This document shows, one piece after another, positions 1 to 11,189 of a stretch of 64,000 bases of DNA. Where the stretch lies: the NCBI GenBank assembly GCA_006384855.1, contig VCJN01003431.1:1-64000 (forward strand), given 5' to 3'. The stretch comes from Tetraselmis striata. Lineage: Eukaryota > Chlorophyta > Chlorodendrophyceae > Chlorodendrales > Chlorodendraceae. Under the pieces are notes generated by a model. The model made no database searches, was not told the origin of the DNA, and saw only the letters and a list, made by a program, of their open reading frames with translations. A program made the position numbers and the translations under genes. The first letter of the stretch is position 1, and each line of letters opens with the position of its first letter.

Positions 1-354
1 TTAAAGTGGCGATGAGACATGAGTATTTCTCCCAGGGAAAACCAAGCTGGTCGATATGGGTTGTATTGAACAAACAGGCCGCGCGAATCGGCGCACGTTG
101 GGAGTTTCGGCGTGCGTACCATGAAAGACTGGCAAAGGAACTCATCTTGACGACTGTTTATGCGCTGATACAAGCCCCGCCTTGCGGATGCCTGCAGCTG
201 CTGTACGACATTGCTTGCGCAGCTGCGAAGATGAAATCAAAATATGATAGGTATTTCTTAGTCCCAACTACGCATAATAACCAGCCCTTGGCAGGGCTCG
301 AGCGCACTCACCGTATTTCAACGTCACTGATTCTCTTGCCTACTTGTGACCCAG
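1..354. other. Left edge, no supported exon
   Basis: This stretch lies upstream of the first recognisable exon of the seven-transmembrane gene. A long open frame starts near position 6, but it has no family resemblance and runs straight through the splice acceptor used at 351-354, so I treat it as chance. Earlier exons of the gene, which would encode the lumenal domain and first helices, should lie further left, outside the window. Confidence 0.4.
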
Positions 355-1627
355 GTGTTGGCGGCGGAGGTGCTCCAACTTGTATTTGCTTCAACCCATT
401 CCACGCCCGTGCTATGGATGCACATCCTGGCCATCAATGTGGCCAAATCGTTCTTCTTGGTGAGCCACCCTCACCTGTTCATGCGCCACTCAATATATCA
501 TTACATCTCGATATATCCATCATATACTCAGGCATGACACATCAACATGCCCCTTGCACGAGCGAGACTAGTCCCAGCACCGTCACCGCAGGCGTATACA
601 TACTTGGATACACATCTACTGTCATCTACCATCTACATGCTCGAACGACTCGCAGCTTTTTGCGCCTCGTTCTCTGCGCTCGGACCTCTCCGATGTGTGA
701 ATACGAGCCTGATGTCTGTGTCTCCAAGCAGCGCACACGAACGCATGGCTCTGCAGCCGCCTTCGCGCAGAGCCAGCGTCCGCAAGGGCGACGCATTGCG
801 CGCAGGGTTCAAACAGCGCAAATCCCAGTCGCGCATCGCTAAAAACCCAGATAAGTATAGGCTTTAGATTTAAAAGATTGAAACTGACCCAGAGCCCACT
901 GTGTCCCCTGAGCGCAGTACTTTTTGCTGCTCGTCTCCTGCGGCTACAGGTGCCACCCCCCGGCTACACTCATCCCGTCCCCCGCTCTCCCCAAGGGCAC
1001 ATAAACCACTCGTGAAGGCTCATCATTGCCAAATTCACCTCCCAATGTGTACGCCCCCCTATGCTCCCCACTTGTACCATCGGCAGCATCACGCGAGCCG
1101 CGCTTGGCAGCGACAAGAGAGTAGTGCTGGGGCTGCCCATTGCTTACGGGTTCATTTTCATGGTGCGCTCCCCTCTGTCAGTCACCCCTCCCCTCAACAT
1201 CCATCCACACACACGGCCATATGCACACCAGCACGTGAATACACATTGCAACCCATGAATGGCCATTGCCCGCTTTTATATTCGCTGACACAGCCTGTGG
1301 TGCCATCCCAGATTTATCAAATCGACAGCGCCACCATTCACGTGCGGGACTCATGGTACCACCACCTCGCACTTCTTGTCGGATTACTTGCGCTGCGCAT
1401 CTTGTGGGTTGTCTTTTCTTTCATCACGACGCAGTGCCAAATGCTGGAAGGAACCATCCTGGTGAGCCTTTCCCTGGTGACTGGGCAGCTTTGTCTGTTG
1501 CCGGCAATGGCATGCCAGATGTCTCAGCTGTTGTTCCCGTGTATGTATGCGGCTTCAGGGGGCCGAGGGAGCTGGTGCACGCATGTCAAACGCCGTGCGG
1601 CAACCAGACCCATACGGATGTACACAG

Positions 1628-1664
<37 letters not shown>

Positions 1665-3066
1665 CCTTGCGCTTGTTTACCCCGTAACTCCACCACTTGC
1701 AGCCCCTCCCAAGCTCCTCACATAATGGGCCGTCTTTGCTGTCAAAGCTCTGCTCGGCGCACAGGATGATGTGGCGGATGTGTCTACGTACAGAACCAAG
1801 CTCGCCGTCCTGAAGAGATTTAGGTGGCACACCAACCCCTCCCCCAAGGATTGCACACTCCGTATGAATCGGAAAATAATCCCAAACAGCTGCTTGATGC
1901 CCACACTGTCGCCTGCCAATATCCCTACTGCCTGTCGCCGCGCCTCGCAGGTTGTGGTTGATCGTCTACATTTCGGCAGCTTTTTTCAGCGCTGTGCTCG
2001 TCACCGTCTGCACCGCCTTTGGGGTCATCGATGCGCAAACGACGCTCCACGTACGGAACGCCGTCTCATGGGGCTTGTATGCCTGGCTGGTCTGGATTCT
2101 CAGGTATCTGCAATACCATCCCCCCCCCCCCCCCCCCCCCCCCCACACACACACAAAACGATCCGAACAGGGCAGGCTCAACATACACTGCCAATGAGTA
2201 GTAACTTTAAGTGATCAATATGGTATGGTATGGTTGAAATACGCCCGGCGCTGAGGCTCGGGGGTGGCTGAAGGACATCACGGGGAAAGAACATGATAAC
2301 AGCCGGATGTTGGGAGAGCTGGCCTGTATGTGCATTTGCCCCTCAGCTTGGACACGCAGTACTGCTGCACATGAGCGAGCCCCCTTTCTGTAAAATCAAT
2401 TGTTTATTTTATGATAAATGATGAATAATGAATAGATGAAATTCATCTCATATAGTTCAGTATTATAATTAAACATACTATTATTTCACAATAGTTTAAT
2501 GTGATTCAAACATAATTCAATTCTTGATTTATTTCAAATTGTAAATTAGATTAATTATAAATGTTATTTATGATAAATAGTAAATATATGATTTCATTGA
2601 ACACAATCCATCTATCATTTTGCTTAAGTAAATTTAATGAATAAAATAGAATAAATCTAATCAAAAGTTAATTCAATGTATTTTGCCCAGACCTCATAAA
2701 CCTACTAGCGGCCGTGCAGATGCGGTACTCGTACGACTGCTGACATGGGCGTTTAGTTCGAGAAGGGTCACGGAGCACATACTACCAAGGCCATCTAGGA
2801 TAATTAGAGAGCGAGCTTACTTGTGCCCCCCCCCTTCCCCCTCCACACACACACACACACACACACACGCCACTGTGCTCTGTTCCAGGTTGCAGCAGGA
2901 TAGCCCCTACCTGCCCATCTTCGACAGGGGCGTCGAGAATATCATCGTTTCGGGTGCTGCGTTTGGGGCACCAGACCCAGAGGCCGAGCTTCGCTCCGTG
3001 ACGCCTCCGAAGAACCGTGTCAACGCTGAAGACGTTTCAATTCGAACTCCGCTGCTCACCGGCTAA
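355..3066 (+). CDS. Lung-7TM/GOST family seven-transmembrane protein, C-terminal part
   Basis: Seven exons join in phase: 355-459, 918-949, 1087-1162, 1312-1461, 1765-1823, 1951-2103, 2889-3066, giving the last 250 residues and a TGA/TAA-type end at 3066. The protein has successive hydrophobic helices. Across the second and third exons the motif VSCGYSITRAALGSDKR matches the helix-plus-loop seen in TMEM87/GPR107-type proteins (typically GYGI.RPxLG). After the last helix there is an 80-residue polar tail ending PLLTG. These proteins are Golgi or endosomal seven-helix proteins with a lumenal GOLD-like domain. That lumenal part is not in the window, so the gene is cut by the left edge. A TGTAA motif at about 3164 may be a green-algal poly(A) signal. 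The main alternative is another seven-helix family, such as TMEM145. The exon structure is more certain than the family name. Confidence 0.6.
1628..1663 (+). repeat. Poly(C) tract in intron, 36 C
   Basis: This uninterrupted run of about 36 C lies inside the intron 1462-1764 of the seven-transmembrane gene. Its true length is uncertain because homopolymers are error-prone in sequencing. Similar tracts occur in many introns of this window. Confidence 0.9.
2120..2144 (+). repeat. Poly(C) tract followed by (CA)n, near a 5' splice site
   Basis: A run of about 25 C begins 16 nt after the GT donor at 2104 and is followed by a short CA repeat. A second CA repeat lies at 2845-2868, just before the acceptor of the same intron. 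Confidence 0.9.
2390..2690. repeat. AT-rich block inside an intron
   Basis: About 300 bp composed almost only of A and T, with many TAAAT, TGAT and TTTAT words, lies inside intron 2104-2888. The change of composition against the GC-rich surroundings is abrupt. There is no reading frame, no tRNA-like box and no clear terminal repeat. It may be an inserted element or simply AT-rich intron sequence. Confidence 0.6.
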
Positions 3067-3721
3067 ATAGCCCGCCGTCCATCGCCTTGACACCCTCCAA
3101 ATACTCTGGCTATTCCGGTTTCAATGATGCCTAATGTTTGAATCACACATTCCTAAACTCGTGTAAAAGACGAACCCCTGGCATGGTCAGCTGATCAGAC
3201 CCATTGATTTAATTTTAAGGAGGCGGCTACTATCAAAGCGAAGGCTTTAATATGGACAGCAGCAAATTATTTTAAACATCGCAACATGGGAGCTGAAGTC
3301 ACAAGGTCGTCGAAGTGTGCCAAGCAGTCGACGCAGAGGGGTGACACGCTGCGGTTGCGGTGATTGCGAAGTGTGGGCAGCTTGACGAAGAGAGAGGCGA
3401 ATTTTAACGACGCCTGGCGAGGGACTGGTTGCCGCCACAAAGGGAGCAAGTGCACAGCCAGAAAAATAAATTCCATTACCCGTAGACCCGTAGTGTTTTT
3501 TTTTTTTTTTTTTACGAGTTACGAGTAGCGACTAGTACTACCAGTATCGACCAGCTGGTCGAGGTCGACCAGGATAGCATCTGCGAAGGCAGGGTCGTCT
3601 GCGAAGGCTTCCTGTAGCGACCAGCATCTTCGCGACCACCTTCCTGTACGAAGGCAGCATCAGGCATCTTGTGCGCGAATCATTCAGTCATCGCTGCTCG
3701 ATTCGGATGGCTCGAACCGGA
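3067..3721. other. Intergenic; poly(T) and short GCGACCAGC repeats
   Basis: No gene was seen. The stretch holds a T-tract at about 3496-3513, then TAGCGACTAG at about 3526. A run of imperfect repeats of the type GCGACCAGCATC/GCGAAGGC spans about 3540-3660, just before the retroelement fragment. It could be the degenerate upstream part of that element. Confidence 0.4.
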
Positions 3722-3738
3722 GCGCTACGGATTTCATC

Positions 3739-4476
3739 GTGGATCATCTACCCATATGCCCCGTAGCGAACTACAAGCACCGCATGCATACCGCTTTGAA
3801 GAATCTGTGGGCATCTGTGGCAATTGATGCGGGGGCGGTGCTTGACCGGGACCGTTCGGGAGCCGGCGACTTGACCCTTGAGACGAGTGGGCTGCGCCCA
3901 GCGGACCGCTCGCGGCCGTCGGACCTGACGCTGGCGGGGTGGGGAGGGGCAGCGTGCGATTACATGATCGACTTCGCGTGCGTGTCCTCCACGACCCCCA
4001 CTTGGAGCAACGACCCCCGCTGGTGCATCCCGGGAATCGCGGCGACCGAGGCGGAGCATGCTAAGTTGGCAGCGGACCGGGCGTCTTCCGCCCCAGTGCA
4101 GGGTGTTCACCGGTACTACCCTTTTGTGGTTGAGGACCGCGGCCGACTCGGGAAGTCCGCTTTGACTGTGGTCTACATCTTCGCGGTGCTGTTGGCTGTG
4201 CGCAACTTCCCTGGCGGTCCTTCCGCCCCGACCTCTTGCTTTCTTCGTGGTCAATCCGTTCAGGCACTCCGAAACTTTGTCGCCGGCCAACCTGCTGAGT
4301 TCCGCCGTCACCTGTCGCGCACACGGCGGGGGCTGTTGCAGCGGGTCTCGGCTTGCGTGCATGGTACCCTGGGCGGCATTCTCTCTGCCGGTGTGCAGAT
4401 GGCCAAGTCTGATGCGTGTGCTCGTGCCCACTCTGCGTCTTCTCATGTTACTGCTTCCACCCCGCAGTCGATGTAG
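3739..4476 (+). pseudogene. Retrotransposon ORF2 C-terminus fragment (endonuclease-like tail)
   Basis: An open frame of 245 residues resembles the C-terminal tail found after the reverse transcriptase in non-LTR elements of algae. It shows a conserved RPSDLTLAGW stretch, an aspartate in CDYMIDFA, then E-A-E-H-A-K-L spaced before YYPFVVEDRGRLG. This D...E.RK..KY order is like a PD-(D/E)XK (restriction-like) nuclease, but the usual lysines are partly replaced, so it is probably dead. There is no reverse transcriptase upstream, so the copy is 5'-truncated. The last ~170 bp recur in inverted orientation at 10262-10530, and part of the 3' tail recurs at 16629-16670. The name of the element class is inferred from family memory only. 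Confidence 0.6.
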
Positions 4477-4882
4477 AGGACCTTTCTGATTGCCTTTTAT
4501 TTTGGTGATTTCCGATATCGCCTTCTGCTGCTAGCTCATGTAATTTTTAGTCATCGCTGCTACAGGTACAGTGCCGCCATTGTAGAACTAGCGACTACAA
4601 TAGCATATACCGGTAGCTAGTAGCATATATACCGGTAGCAGTAATATTTGGCTCAACGACTAGATTAATATTTCACGGCAGCAGTTTGCTTTTTGCGCCG
4701 CCAATATTTTATTGTAAATATTCTGCAGCGATCTATATATTAACCCAACAGTCTATAAGGATGGAAGTTGGGCAGATATAATACTGTAGAATATAATATA
4801 GATGTGATGATAGTTTGGGTTATTTTGTTGAATGAATACTGGAGATGGGTAGTGACTTCTCTGTCGTACTGCGATTAGACTT

Positions 4883-5387
4883 CAGAAAGCCCTAAGAACA
4901 GTTTTCATTGCCCATTTTATACTACATTCAGCAACAGTACATGTGCATGGCTTGATGGAAATAAGACAGTAGCGATACAGGAATGCGGAACGATGTGCGA
5001 TGACAAGATTATCAACGTTAATCATACTACTGGCAGCATTTCCCGTTATGCTTTTTCGCGTCAGGTAATCCGTATGTATGGTAATATAACGAAACGCGTG
5101 TATAGCACGCGTATATATTCTGGTAAGGAGTACATTGTGTGTTGGGGAAGGATTGCAGGCATGAAAGATAACACAATCCTTACTATTGCGCCTGAACAGT
5201 CTGTTGCAATGAAACTTCAGCAAAAATGATACGACGATAGTAGAAGAATAATTCCGGAATAGAATAGTCGCTAGGACATTATGTAACAAAACAACACTAC
5301 AACGATGAACAATGAACGCTAGAACGATGGCAAAACACGACCAATGGGTGGCACCGCCGTTGAGTTTTTGCCACCGACGCGCTAGTA
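4883..5387 (-). repeat. Dispersed repeat R1, copy 1
   Basis: Read on the minus strand, this segment starts with CTAGCGCGT and ends near CTTAGGGCTTT. It aligns along its length with 32357-32965 and 47937-48503. Shared blocks include TTTGCTGAAGTTTCAT-like, a GCATT(A/C)CYGTATCGCTA block and ATGGGCAAT. Copy 1 contains a minus-strand open frame of 175 codons, but the frame is not kept in the other copies, so I do not call a protein. The element type is unknown. There are no terminal inverted repeats, no poly(A) and no tRNA boxes that I can see. It lies between the converging seven-transmembrane and WEE1 genes. Confidence 0.7.
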
Positions 5388-5899
5388 AAAATAAAATATA
5401 TTGGTGCACCTCGTGCGCTGCTTGTGTTTTTAAGCTACACCTGACCTATGTATGGTAAAAGGGCACCCTGGTAATCCCATGCTGGTTATGATTGACTCTT
5501 TTTCCTCATGGATTACCGGTGCCCGGTGTTACCCTGACAATCGGATTGCATGTTGAAGCGTTCGCGACCAGTCGTTCGATACTTTCTTCCATGTCGATAC
5601 TGACACTCCATCCATGCTCATGGGAATGAAGGCCGAAGGTACGCGCATATCGCATCAGCTCTGCGGCTAATCTCCGCCCCTTGTGTACCGAGCGATACTC
5701 ATTGGGCGGCGGATGGGTCCTTTGAGGTGGCTTCGTCAGCGGCACACAATAGATCACCTTACATTCTTTTTGCCACCGCGGTGTGATGTGTGTACTAGGA
5801 CTATCGACGGTGGCATGAAGGCCGCAACTGCGCTGCCTGGGTCGCGCACATCCGAGCTCTGCATAAATTATTTCGCCGCCATCAACGCGCGGCTCTTGC
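5388..5899. other. WEE1 3' flank
   Basis: No separate gene was seen. Long open frames on the minus strand read through the WEE1 stop codon region in another frame and are shadows. Any 3' UTR of WEE1 must lie here. Confidence 0.4.
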
Positions 5900-8259
5900 T
5901 TATTTGGTGCTCCGCGACAGCGTGCTGGGCTGCAGCAGGAGGCTCCCGACGCCCTTCCTCCACGGCGCCGAGCCTCTGCATATTGTCTCAGCCGTTGGCC
6001 TCTCGCTGGGGGTCTCAGACAGAAGTGCCTAGCGGCATCCCGTGCAGAGACACACTTTAGTCCGCGTTGTCGGCACGCCGTAACGCTGTCCGCATGCACA
6101 CTGAGGCTCAAAGGCGACGAGTTCTGCTTTGGGCTTATAATGCCATGTGAATGTGACCAGGGGGAGGGGAGGGGCGTTAGGCTTGCGACCGTCACCTTTA
6201 TGTACTTCACAAGTTGGGAGTTTGCGTTGAGCCTCTTTGGCAAGGGCGCCTTGTCCTGCCGGAGCGCCTGGCACAGCGAGCCATCCATGGGGAGAGTAGA
6301 CCCGATGGCCAGCTCGAGCATCGTGGCTCCCAGGCTGTACATGTCAGCCTGCGACATGTCGAGGGAGGCGGTCAGCGAATCGGTGAGCAAATTGGCTGTG
6401 GGAGTTCCAAGTGCTAATGTGTAGGTCAACCCGTGAGACAACACGTATTGGCAAGGTTTGAAGCTGTATGCCCAGGGGTTTCTGGGGTTCCGTGTACTCC
6501 TGGGGCTTGATGTACAAAAGGGCCGCGAAATACCGCCAACACGGTTTGCGTTCGTTGACTCGTTCGCAGACTCGTAATGTTGCGAACGGACAAAGCTCAA
6601 CGCGCGTCACAATATACCACGAGTATATTTATGTATACATATGTATAAAAGTAAATATATGCATATATGAATTGGTATATATAGGTATAATATGTCATGG
6701 CATATATGTACATGCATGTGTATATGCATATAGCTAAATGTAAACATATCACGTAAACCTCGATGCGAGGGTGTACACCATTCGTTCTTCATTCCTACTG
6801 GGGCCCGCAGACCAAACTGGATGGCACGGCAGGCACCTGCTGCAGGTTGCTGTGGTCGCCATTCATCATCTCCTTTGGAAGATACCTGCAGCAACCCGGA
6901 TGGGACCACGAGGGAGGTCACATAGCCGCAGGGGGGGGGGGGGGGGCAGGACTTGCGTTCCCTCAAGGCGCAACCAGTGCATAGCATCGTGCCCTGCAGG
7001 CAAGCCTGGCGCGGCATGGCAACGCATGACACCGCAGTTGTGGTGGCGTGGGGAATGAGGATGGGGCAGCCCAGCGCACCGTCCGTCCCCCTCCCTGATT
7101 TCGCCCTGCCCGTCGCTCCTGGAGACCAGGCCAAAGTCGCCCAGCTTGCACGAGCTGTCCTTCAGGGACATGTAGATGTTGTCCGGCTTCACGTCCAGGT
7201 GGACCATCCCCAGCTGATGCAGGTGGCGCAGCGCTCCCGCAATCTGCCATGACAGTGGAAACAAACACAGCAATCATTGAGGCGCCCATTGGCACTTGTC
7301 TCAGGCAGGGCCATGGCTCGCTTGAGCGCGATGACGACTGAAGAAAACGGAGGTTGTAAGGCGCCAGTGGAATGTTGCGATAGTGTTGCTCCGCCAAGTC
7401 GCGATGACATCTACTCCCCGTGATACGATTGCGTCACGACTCGGAATAACACTGCCGGGGGAACCTGCTGCGGAATGACAAATCACGCACGCGTCCCCGC
7501 TCAACCTCCCGGGGCGCTGTGCCGTACAGGCGCCGCGAGCCTCGCTTGCCGGCGCACCTGCTTCATGATATCCATGAGATGGGTCTCAGAGAACACGTGG
7601 CCGGCCGCCAGCTGATCCGCCAGGCTCTTGCCACACACCTGTGCCGCGGCATCCGCGCAGCGTCAGCGGCCCCCACCCCCTCCCTCCCCAAACGCACCAT
7701 CCGCGCACCGAAAGCAGCGCCTCGAAGACTGCACAGCACTCAGTGGGCGTGCAGAAACAGGCACGCAGGCGGAAAGGGGAAGTGGAGGGGGGGAAGGGGG
7801 GTCTTACTTCAAGCTGGATGAAGAGGTGTTCGCCATCCCCCGACGGCTCCATCCAGGCCCCAAAGTACCGGACGATGTTGGGGTGCGAGCCCACAGCCGC
7901 GAGCGCTTGGATCTCCTGCCCAGCCCCATCCGAGGTCAGCGTCCATGCACGAGCGCGCACCAGGCGCTGCCAGCGCACATTTGCGGCTGTCACAGCCGCG
8001 GCGCGACCCAGGGCGGCGGCCGCATCTCCGGCGGGCGCGCTGTTCCTTGGGCCGTGACGGAACTTGGCCACGCAAGACGCCACAACAAGCGCGCACCTGA
8101 ATGGCGGTGGTCTTCTCGCTTGCGGTGTAGAGCTCCTTGGCGGTCCGCTTCACAGCGTACTCGCAGCCGTCTAACCTGTGCTTTACCCGGTACACCTGGC
8201 GGAGTCGCATCGTCATCGGTGTCAGTGCGGGCGCGCGTTGCCACACATTCAGAGAGGTT

Positions 8260-8290
<31 letters not shown>

Positions 8291-9446
8291 AAGGGGGCAA
8301 AGCTTAGATGGGCCTTGCCTTGCTGAAGCTGCCAGAACCCAGGAGGCCCATCTCCTTGAAATCCGCCCTGCCCATGCCCCATCCAGATAAGTACACCTCT
8401 GTCAGCAATGTGATACGATGGCTACACAACACCTTGCGCTACAAGATGTCACACATTCACAAAGGGATTGCGCTGAGGGGAATCGCTACCTGTACCGCGA
8501 CCGCGGGGGCTGCCCCACACGCGCCTTCTTCTTCTCGGCAGCCCCGGATGTCGAGTGCTCGGGCTCCAGGAACGGGTTGCGCATCAGCGGCGGCGAGCGC
8601 ACCGGGGGAGGCAGCATCTGCCTCCCCCGGCTGGGCGAGTGCCCAGCGGAGGTGCCCTGGTCCTTGCAGTAGTGTAGAATGCTGCCCCGCCCGTGCATCA
8701 CTGGCGCGGCCGCAGGCTTCATGATCAGCGAGGGGGTGGGTGTGGCAGAGGGCTGGCTGCCGTCTCCCTGGCTCGTGTTCATGTCGTCAGACTTCTGACT
8801 CCCTGTGTACATCGGAACGGCACCGATGCTTACACACAAGCGCCGGGAAACGAAAGGAATGCCACGTTCCTCCCCACTCTACAGGCAGAAGGCGTATGCT
8901 CAGAAATTTCGCCCGCAGCTGGCCATGCACACCTGTGGGCTGGTAGAGGCACTTTTTGGGCCGCTTCCGGGCGCCAGGTGAGATGTTCATCGGAGAGCGC
9001 ATCTGTCGGACGTTCTCCTTGTTGGTCTCGCCCGGCGCGGCAGGGTTGTGCATCACACTGAACTCCTGGTCCTGGGGGGTGATGAAGTCCTGCGTACTGC
9101 AGGAGAAGAGATCCGCACAAAAGTGTGCGAGGGAAACGTCATGTGCATGGGTTATATATATATAGCGACTGTCCGCCACGTGTGCCCTAAAACGGAGAGG
9201 AGGATCGAATGAACACTGTTAACCCGCACGAGGCAGCTCGCAGCGGGTCGTCCGGCCGGGCCCGTACCCGAAGAAGTCCTGAGACTGATTGACGGGCTCG
9301 TTCTGGGATAGGTTGGCGGTGCTGTGCGTCAATACGGCGTCGCTGAAAATGTTGCACTGCGCGTTGAAGTAGGTGCTGAGGAAGCGGGCGGGGGTTCGCC
9401 CGTCCGCCTGGACGCCGCCGGCTCCTGCCTGGTCAACGCCAGCCAT
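5900..9446 (-). CDS. WEE1: WEE1-type protein kinase, complete
   Basis: WEE1 phosphorylates the inhibitory tyrosine of cyclin-dependent kinases and holds cells before mitosis. Eleven exons (minus strand) join in phase: 9446-9268, 9096-8933, 8802-8490, 8367-8319, 8195-8097, 7915-7808, 7638-7558, 7243-7080, 6885-6837, 6348-6196, 6028-5900. They give 495 residues, close to plant WEE1 (about 500). The N-terminus carries SQDFFGTQDFITP, like the SQDFFC.PDYITP of plant WEE1, and [10 protein letters not shown]. The kinase domain runs from about residue 219: glycine loop [12 protein letters not shown] (K251), HLDVKPDN (D348), DFG (D367) and the WEE1-specific EGDGRYLPKE. It ends with PSERPTAE. The intron 8318-8196 has a GC donor (AAG|GCAAGG) and carries a poly(C) tract. 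The start at 9446 is the only ATG in frame before the SQDFF motif; an extra 5' exon is possible. Confidence 0.93.
6600..6745. repeat. TATA/ATAC-rich low-complexity block in WEE1 intron
   Basis: Alternating TATATG/ATACAT words fill part of intron 6836-6349. Similar blocks occur in introns at 27375-27485, 28630-28830 and 63050-63230. Confidence 0.8.
8263..8290 (-). repeat. Poly(C) tract (sense strand) in WEE1 GC-AG intron
   Basis: A run of 28 G on the plus strand reads as C on the transcribed sense strand. It lies about 28 nt after the GC donor at 8318 and 67 nt before the acceptor. Confidence 0.9.
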
Positions 9447-10261
9447 CGTAGCGAGCAGCAGTCGCACGAAGCGAGGAGGTCCTGCCCGGGCTCCAGATGA
9501 GGCGACCCCACGAGGACTATCTGTAAATGTGCTGCTTTGGCTCCTAAAAACGGCCGGCCCCGCTCGCCCTTGCGCTGTTGACTGTCGACCCCTTGCGGAG
9601 GTGCTGCGGCAGGCGGTTCGCTGACCCGTTCGACGTACCAAGCGCCGGAAGTCAGGCTGGCGCTCGTCGGGACGTCGGTCGCTCTGCGCTAGGTTTGATA
9701 CTGGGGTGCAGGTGATCCGGCCCAGTTCTACATCGATAAGCGGCGTTAGTAGCCGTACCAAGATGGCATCACCGGGCTCTGCGGCCAGAAGCACTCTGTG
9801 GGGTCTGGCGTCGAGGCTGGCGCGCGGAGGCGGGTGGAGGCGGTGGATCCGGCGGCTCAGCGAGCTCGACACAAGCATGCGGGCACAGCATCGCATACAT
9901 CAGCAGGGTTTATAAACCCCAGACTGCTACAGGAATGCGAGCAGCACGCGTAATCCGGCGGGTGCCTGTACAGGTACGCGCGTGGGCTTAAATCCAAACG
10001 GACGACTAAACCTCGTACATCTTAGAAATATATGATTGTCAGGCATATACGAACTATGGGGTACGGGATCAGCTACGATGTACTGCTGTTGCAGCCGTTT
10101 TTGAATTCAAATAAAATAATAGGACACTCGCCAACATAGGATCAGTATTCATACTACGGGCAGGGATAATACTACGGGTACTGGTGTGAATTACAAAAAG
10201 GGCAGTAACAAATCCACCTACTGCAAAAAGTACATGAGCAACTAAAAGTACTGATGTACTT
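9447..10261. other. Intergenic upstream of WEE1
   Basis: No gene was seen. The WEE1 5' UTR and promoter should lie in the GC-rich part before about 9900; I could not identify a TATA box or other motif. From about 10020 the sequence is AT-rich. A block at about 10177-10207 (ACTGGTGTGAATTACAAAAA) recurs at 18486-18513, which suggests old mobile-element sequence. Confidence 0.4.
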
Positions 10262-10530
10262 TTAGCAGTAGCCTGATGGCAGGCGATATCGGAAATCATC
10301 GAAATAAAAGGCAATATCAGAAAGGTCCTCTACAACGCGACTGCGGGGTGGAAGCAGTAGAGCATGAGAAGACGCATAATGGGCACGAGCCCACGCGTCA
10401 GACTTGGCCATCTGCACACCGGCAGAGAGAATGCCGCCCAGGGTACCATGCACGCAAGCCGAGACCCGCTGCAACAGCCCCCGCCGTGTGCGCGACAGGT
10501 GACGGCGGAACTCAGCAGGCTGGCTGGCGA
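10262..10530 (-). mobile_element. Retroelement 3' fragment, inverted copy
   Basis: Read on the minus strand this matches 4310-4520: the same coding tail (GTLGGILSAGVQMAKSDA) followed by the same 3' tail (GAGGACCTTTCTGAT...TTCCGATATCGCC). A few substitutions and small indels separate the copies. Only the last ~60 codons are present. The fragment runs into the tandem duplication at its upstream side. Confidence 0.75.
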
Positions 10531-11116
10531 CAAAGTTCCTACTGCTAAAAGTAGTACTAGAAAAATCAACACATTGATTTTTGTGAAAGTTTTTGGTGAA
10601 ACTTTTTGCGAAATTTTTGTGAAAGCCCTGATGTAATATTAAAAGAAAATCAACACATCAAGCCGCCATACGGGTACTGGTACGGGTAATGGTATTGCGG
10701 GTACGCGACGAGGAGCTCGGTACGAGAATACATACTGTATGACGGGCGGCGGACTCAGACGATCGGTCCCATTTTCCTATCTTGGGCTTCGTAACAGCCC
10801 CCGCCGTGTGCGCGACAGGTGACGGCGGAACTCAGCAGGCTGGCTGGCGACAAAGTTCCTACTGCTAAAAGTAGTACTAGAAAAAATCAACACATTGATT
10901 TTTGTGAAAGTTTTTTGTGAAACTTTTTGCGAAATTTTTTGTGAAAGCCCTGATGTAATATAAAAAGAAAATCAACACATCAAGCCGCCATACGGGTACT
11001 GGTACGGGTAATGGTATTGCGGGTACGCGACGAGGAGCTCGGTACGAGAATACATACTGTATGACGGGCGGCGGACTCAGACGATCGGTCCCATTTTCCT
11101 ATCTTAGGCTTCGTAA
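10473..11116 (+). repeat. Tandem direct duplication, two ~320-bp units
   Basis: Unit 1 spans about 10473-10792 and unit 2 about 10793-11116. They are almost identical, with small indels (an AAAAAT run, TTTTTTGTG) and one G/A change near the end. Each unit starts inside the retroelement coding fragment (AACAGCCCCCGCCGTGTG) and holds GTGAAAGCCCTGATGTAAT. It ends in GATCGGTCCCATTTTCCTATCTT. The GTGAAAGCCCTGATGTAAT block also follows the retroelement at 18404-18421. So the duplication joined two element ends and then copied the join. Confidence 0.85.
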
Positions 11117-11189
11117 ATTGACGGTAAACTAAGGATTTATATATTTTATTACGGCAGCGTGGCGGTCGTCGCGCCTCTCGCGCCTGCTA

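Noticed and set aside
6-842. Long plus-strand open frame of 278 codons at the left edge
   Set aside because: It reads through the acceptor and donor of the seven-transmembrane exon 355-459 in another frame and has no protein-like pattern.
4882-5409. Minus-strand 175-codon frame as a protein gene
   Set aside because: It lies in repeat R1, and the frame is broken in the other two copies.
5506-6600. Minus-strand frame of 364 codons as one WEE1 exon
   Set aside because: Only 6348-6196 is the kinase exon in this frame. The true last exon (PSERPTAE) is in another frame at 6028-5900, joined by a phased intron.
6600-6745. CRISPR-like or regulatory repeat array
   Set aside because: The TATATG/ATACAT words are simple-sequence repeats without constant unit and spacer lengths.
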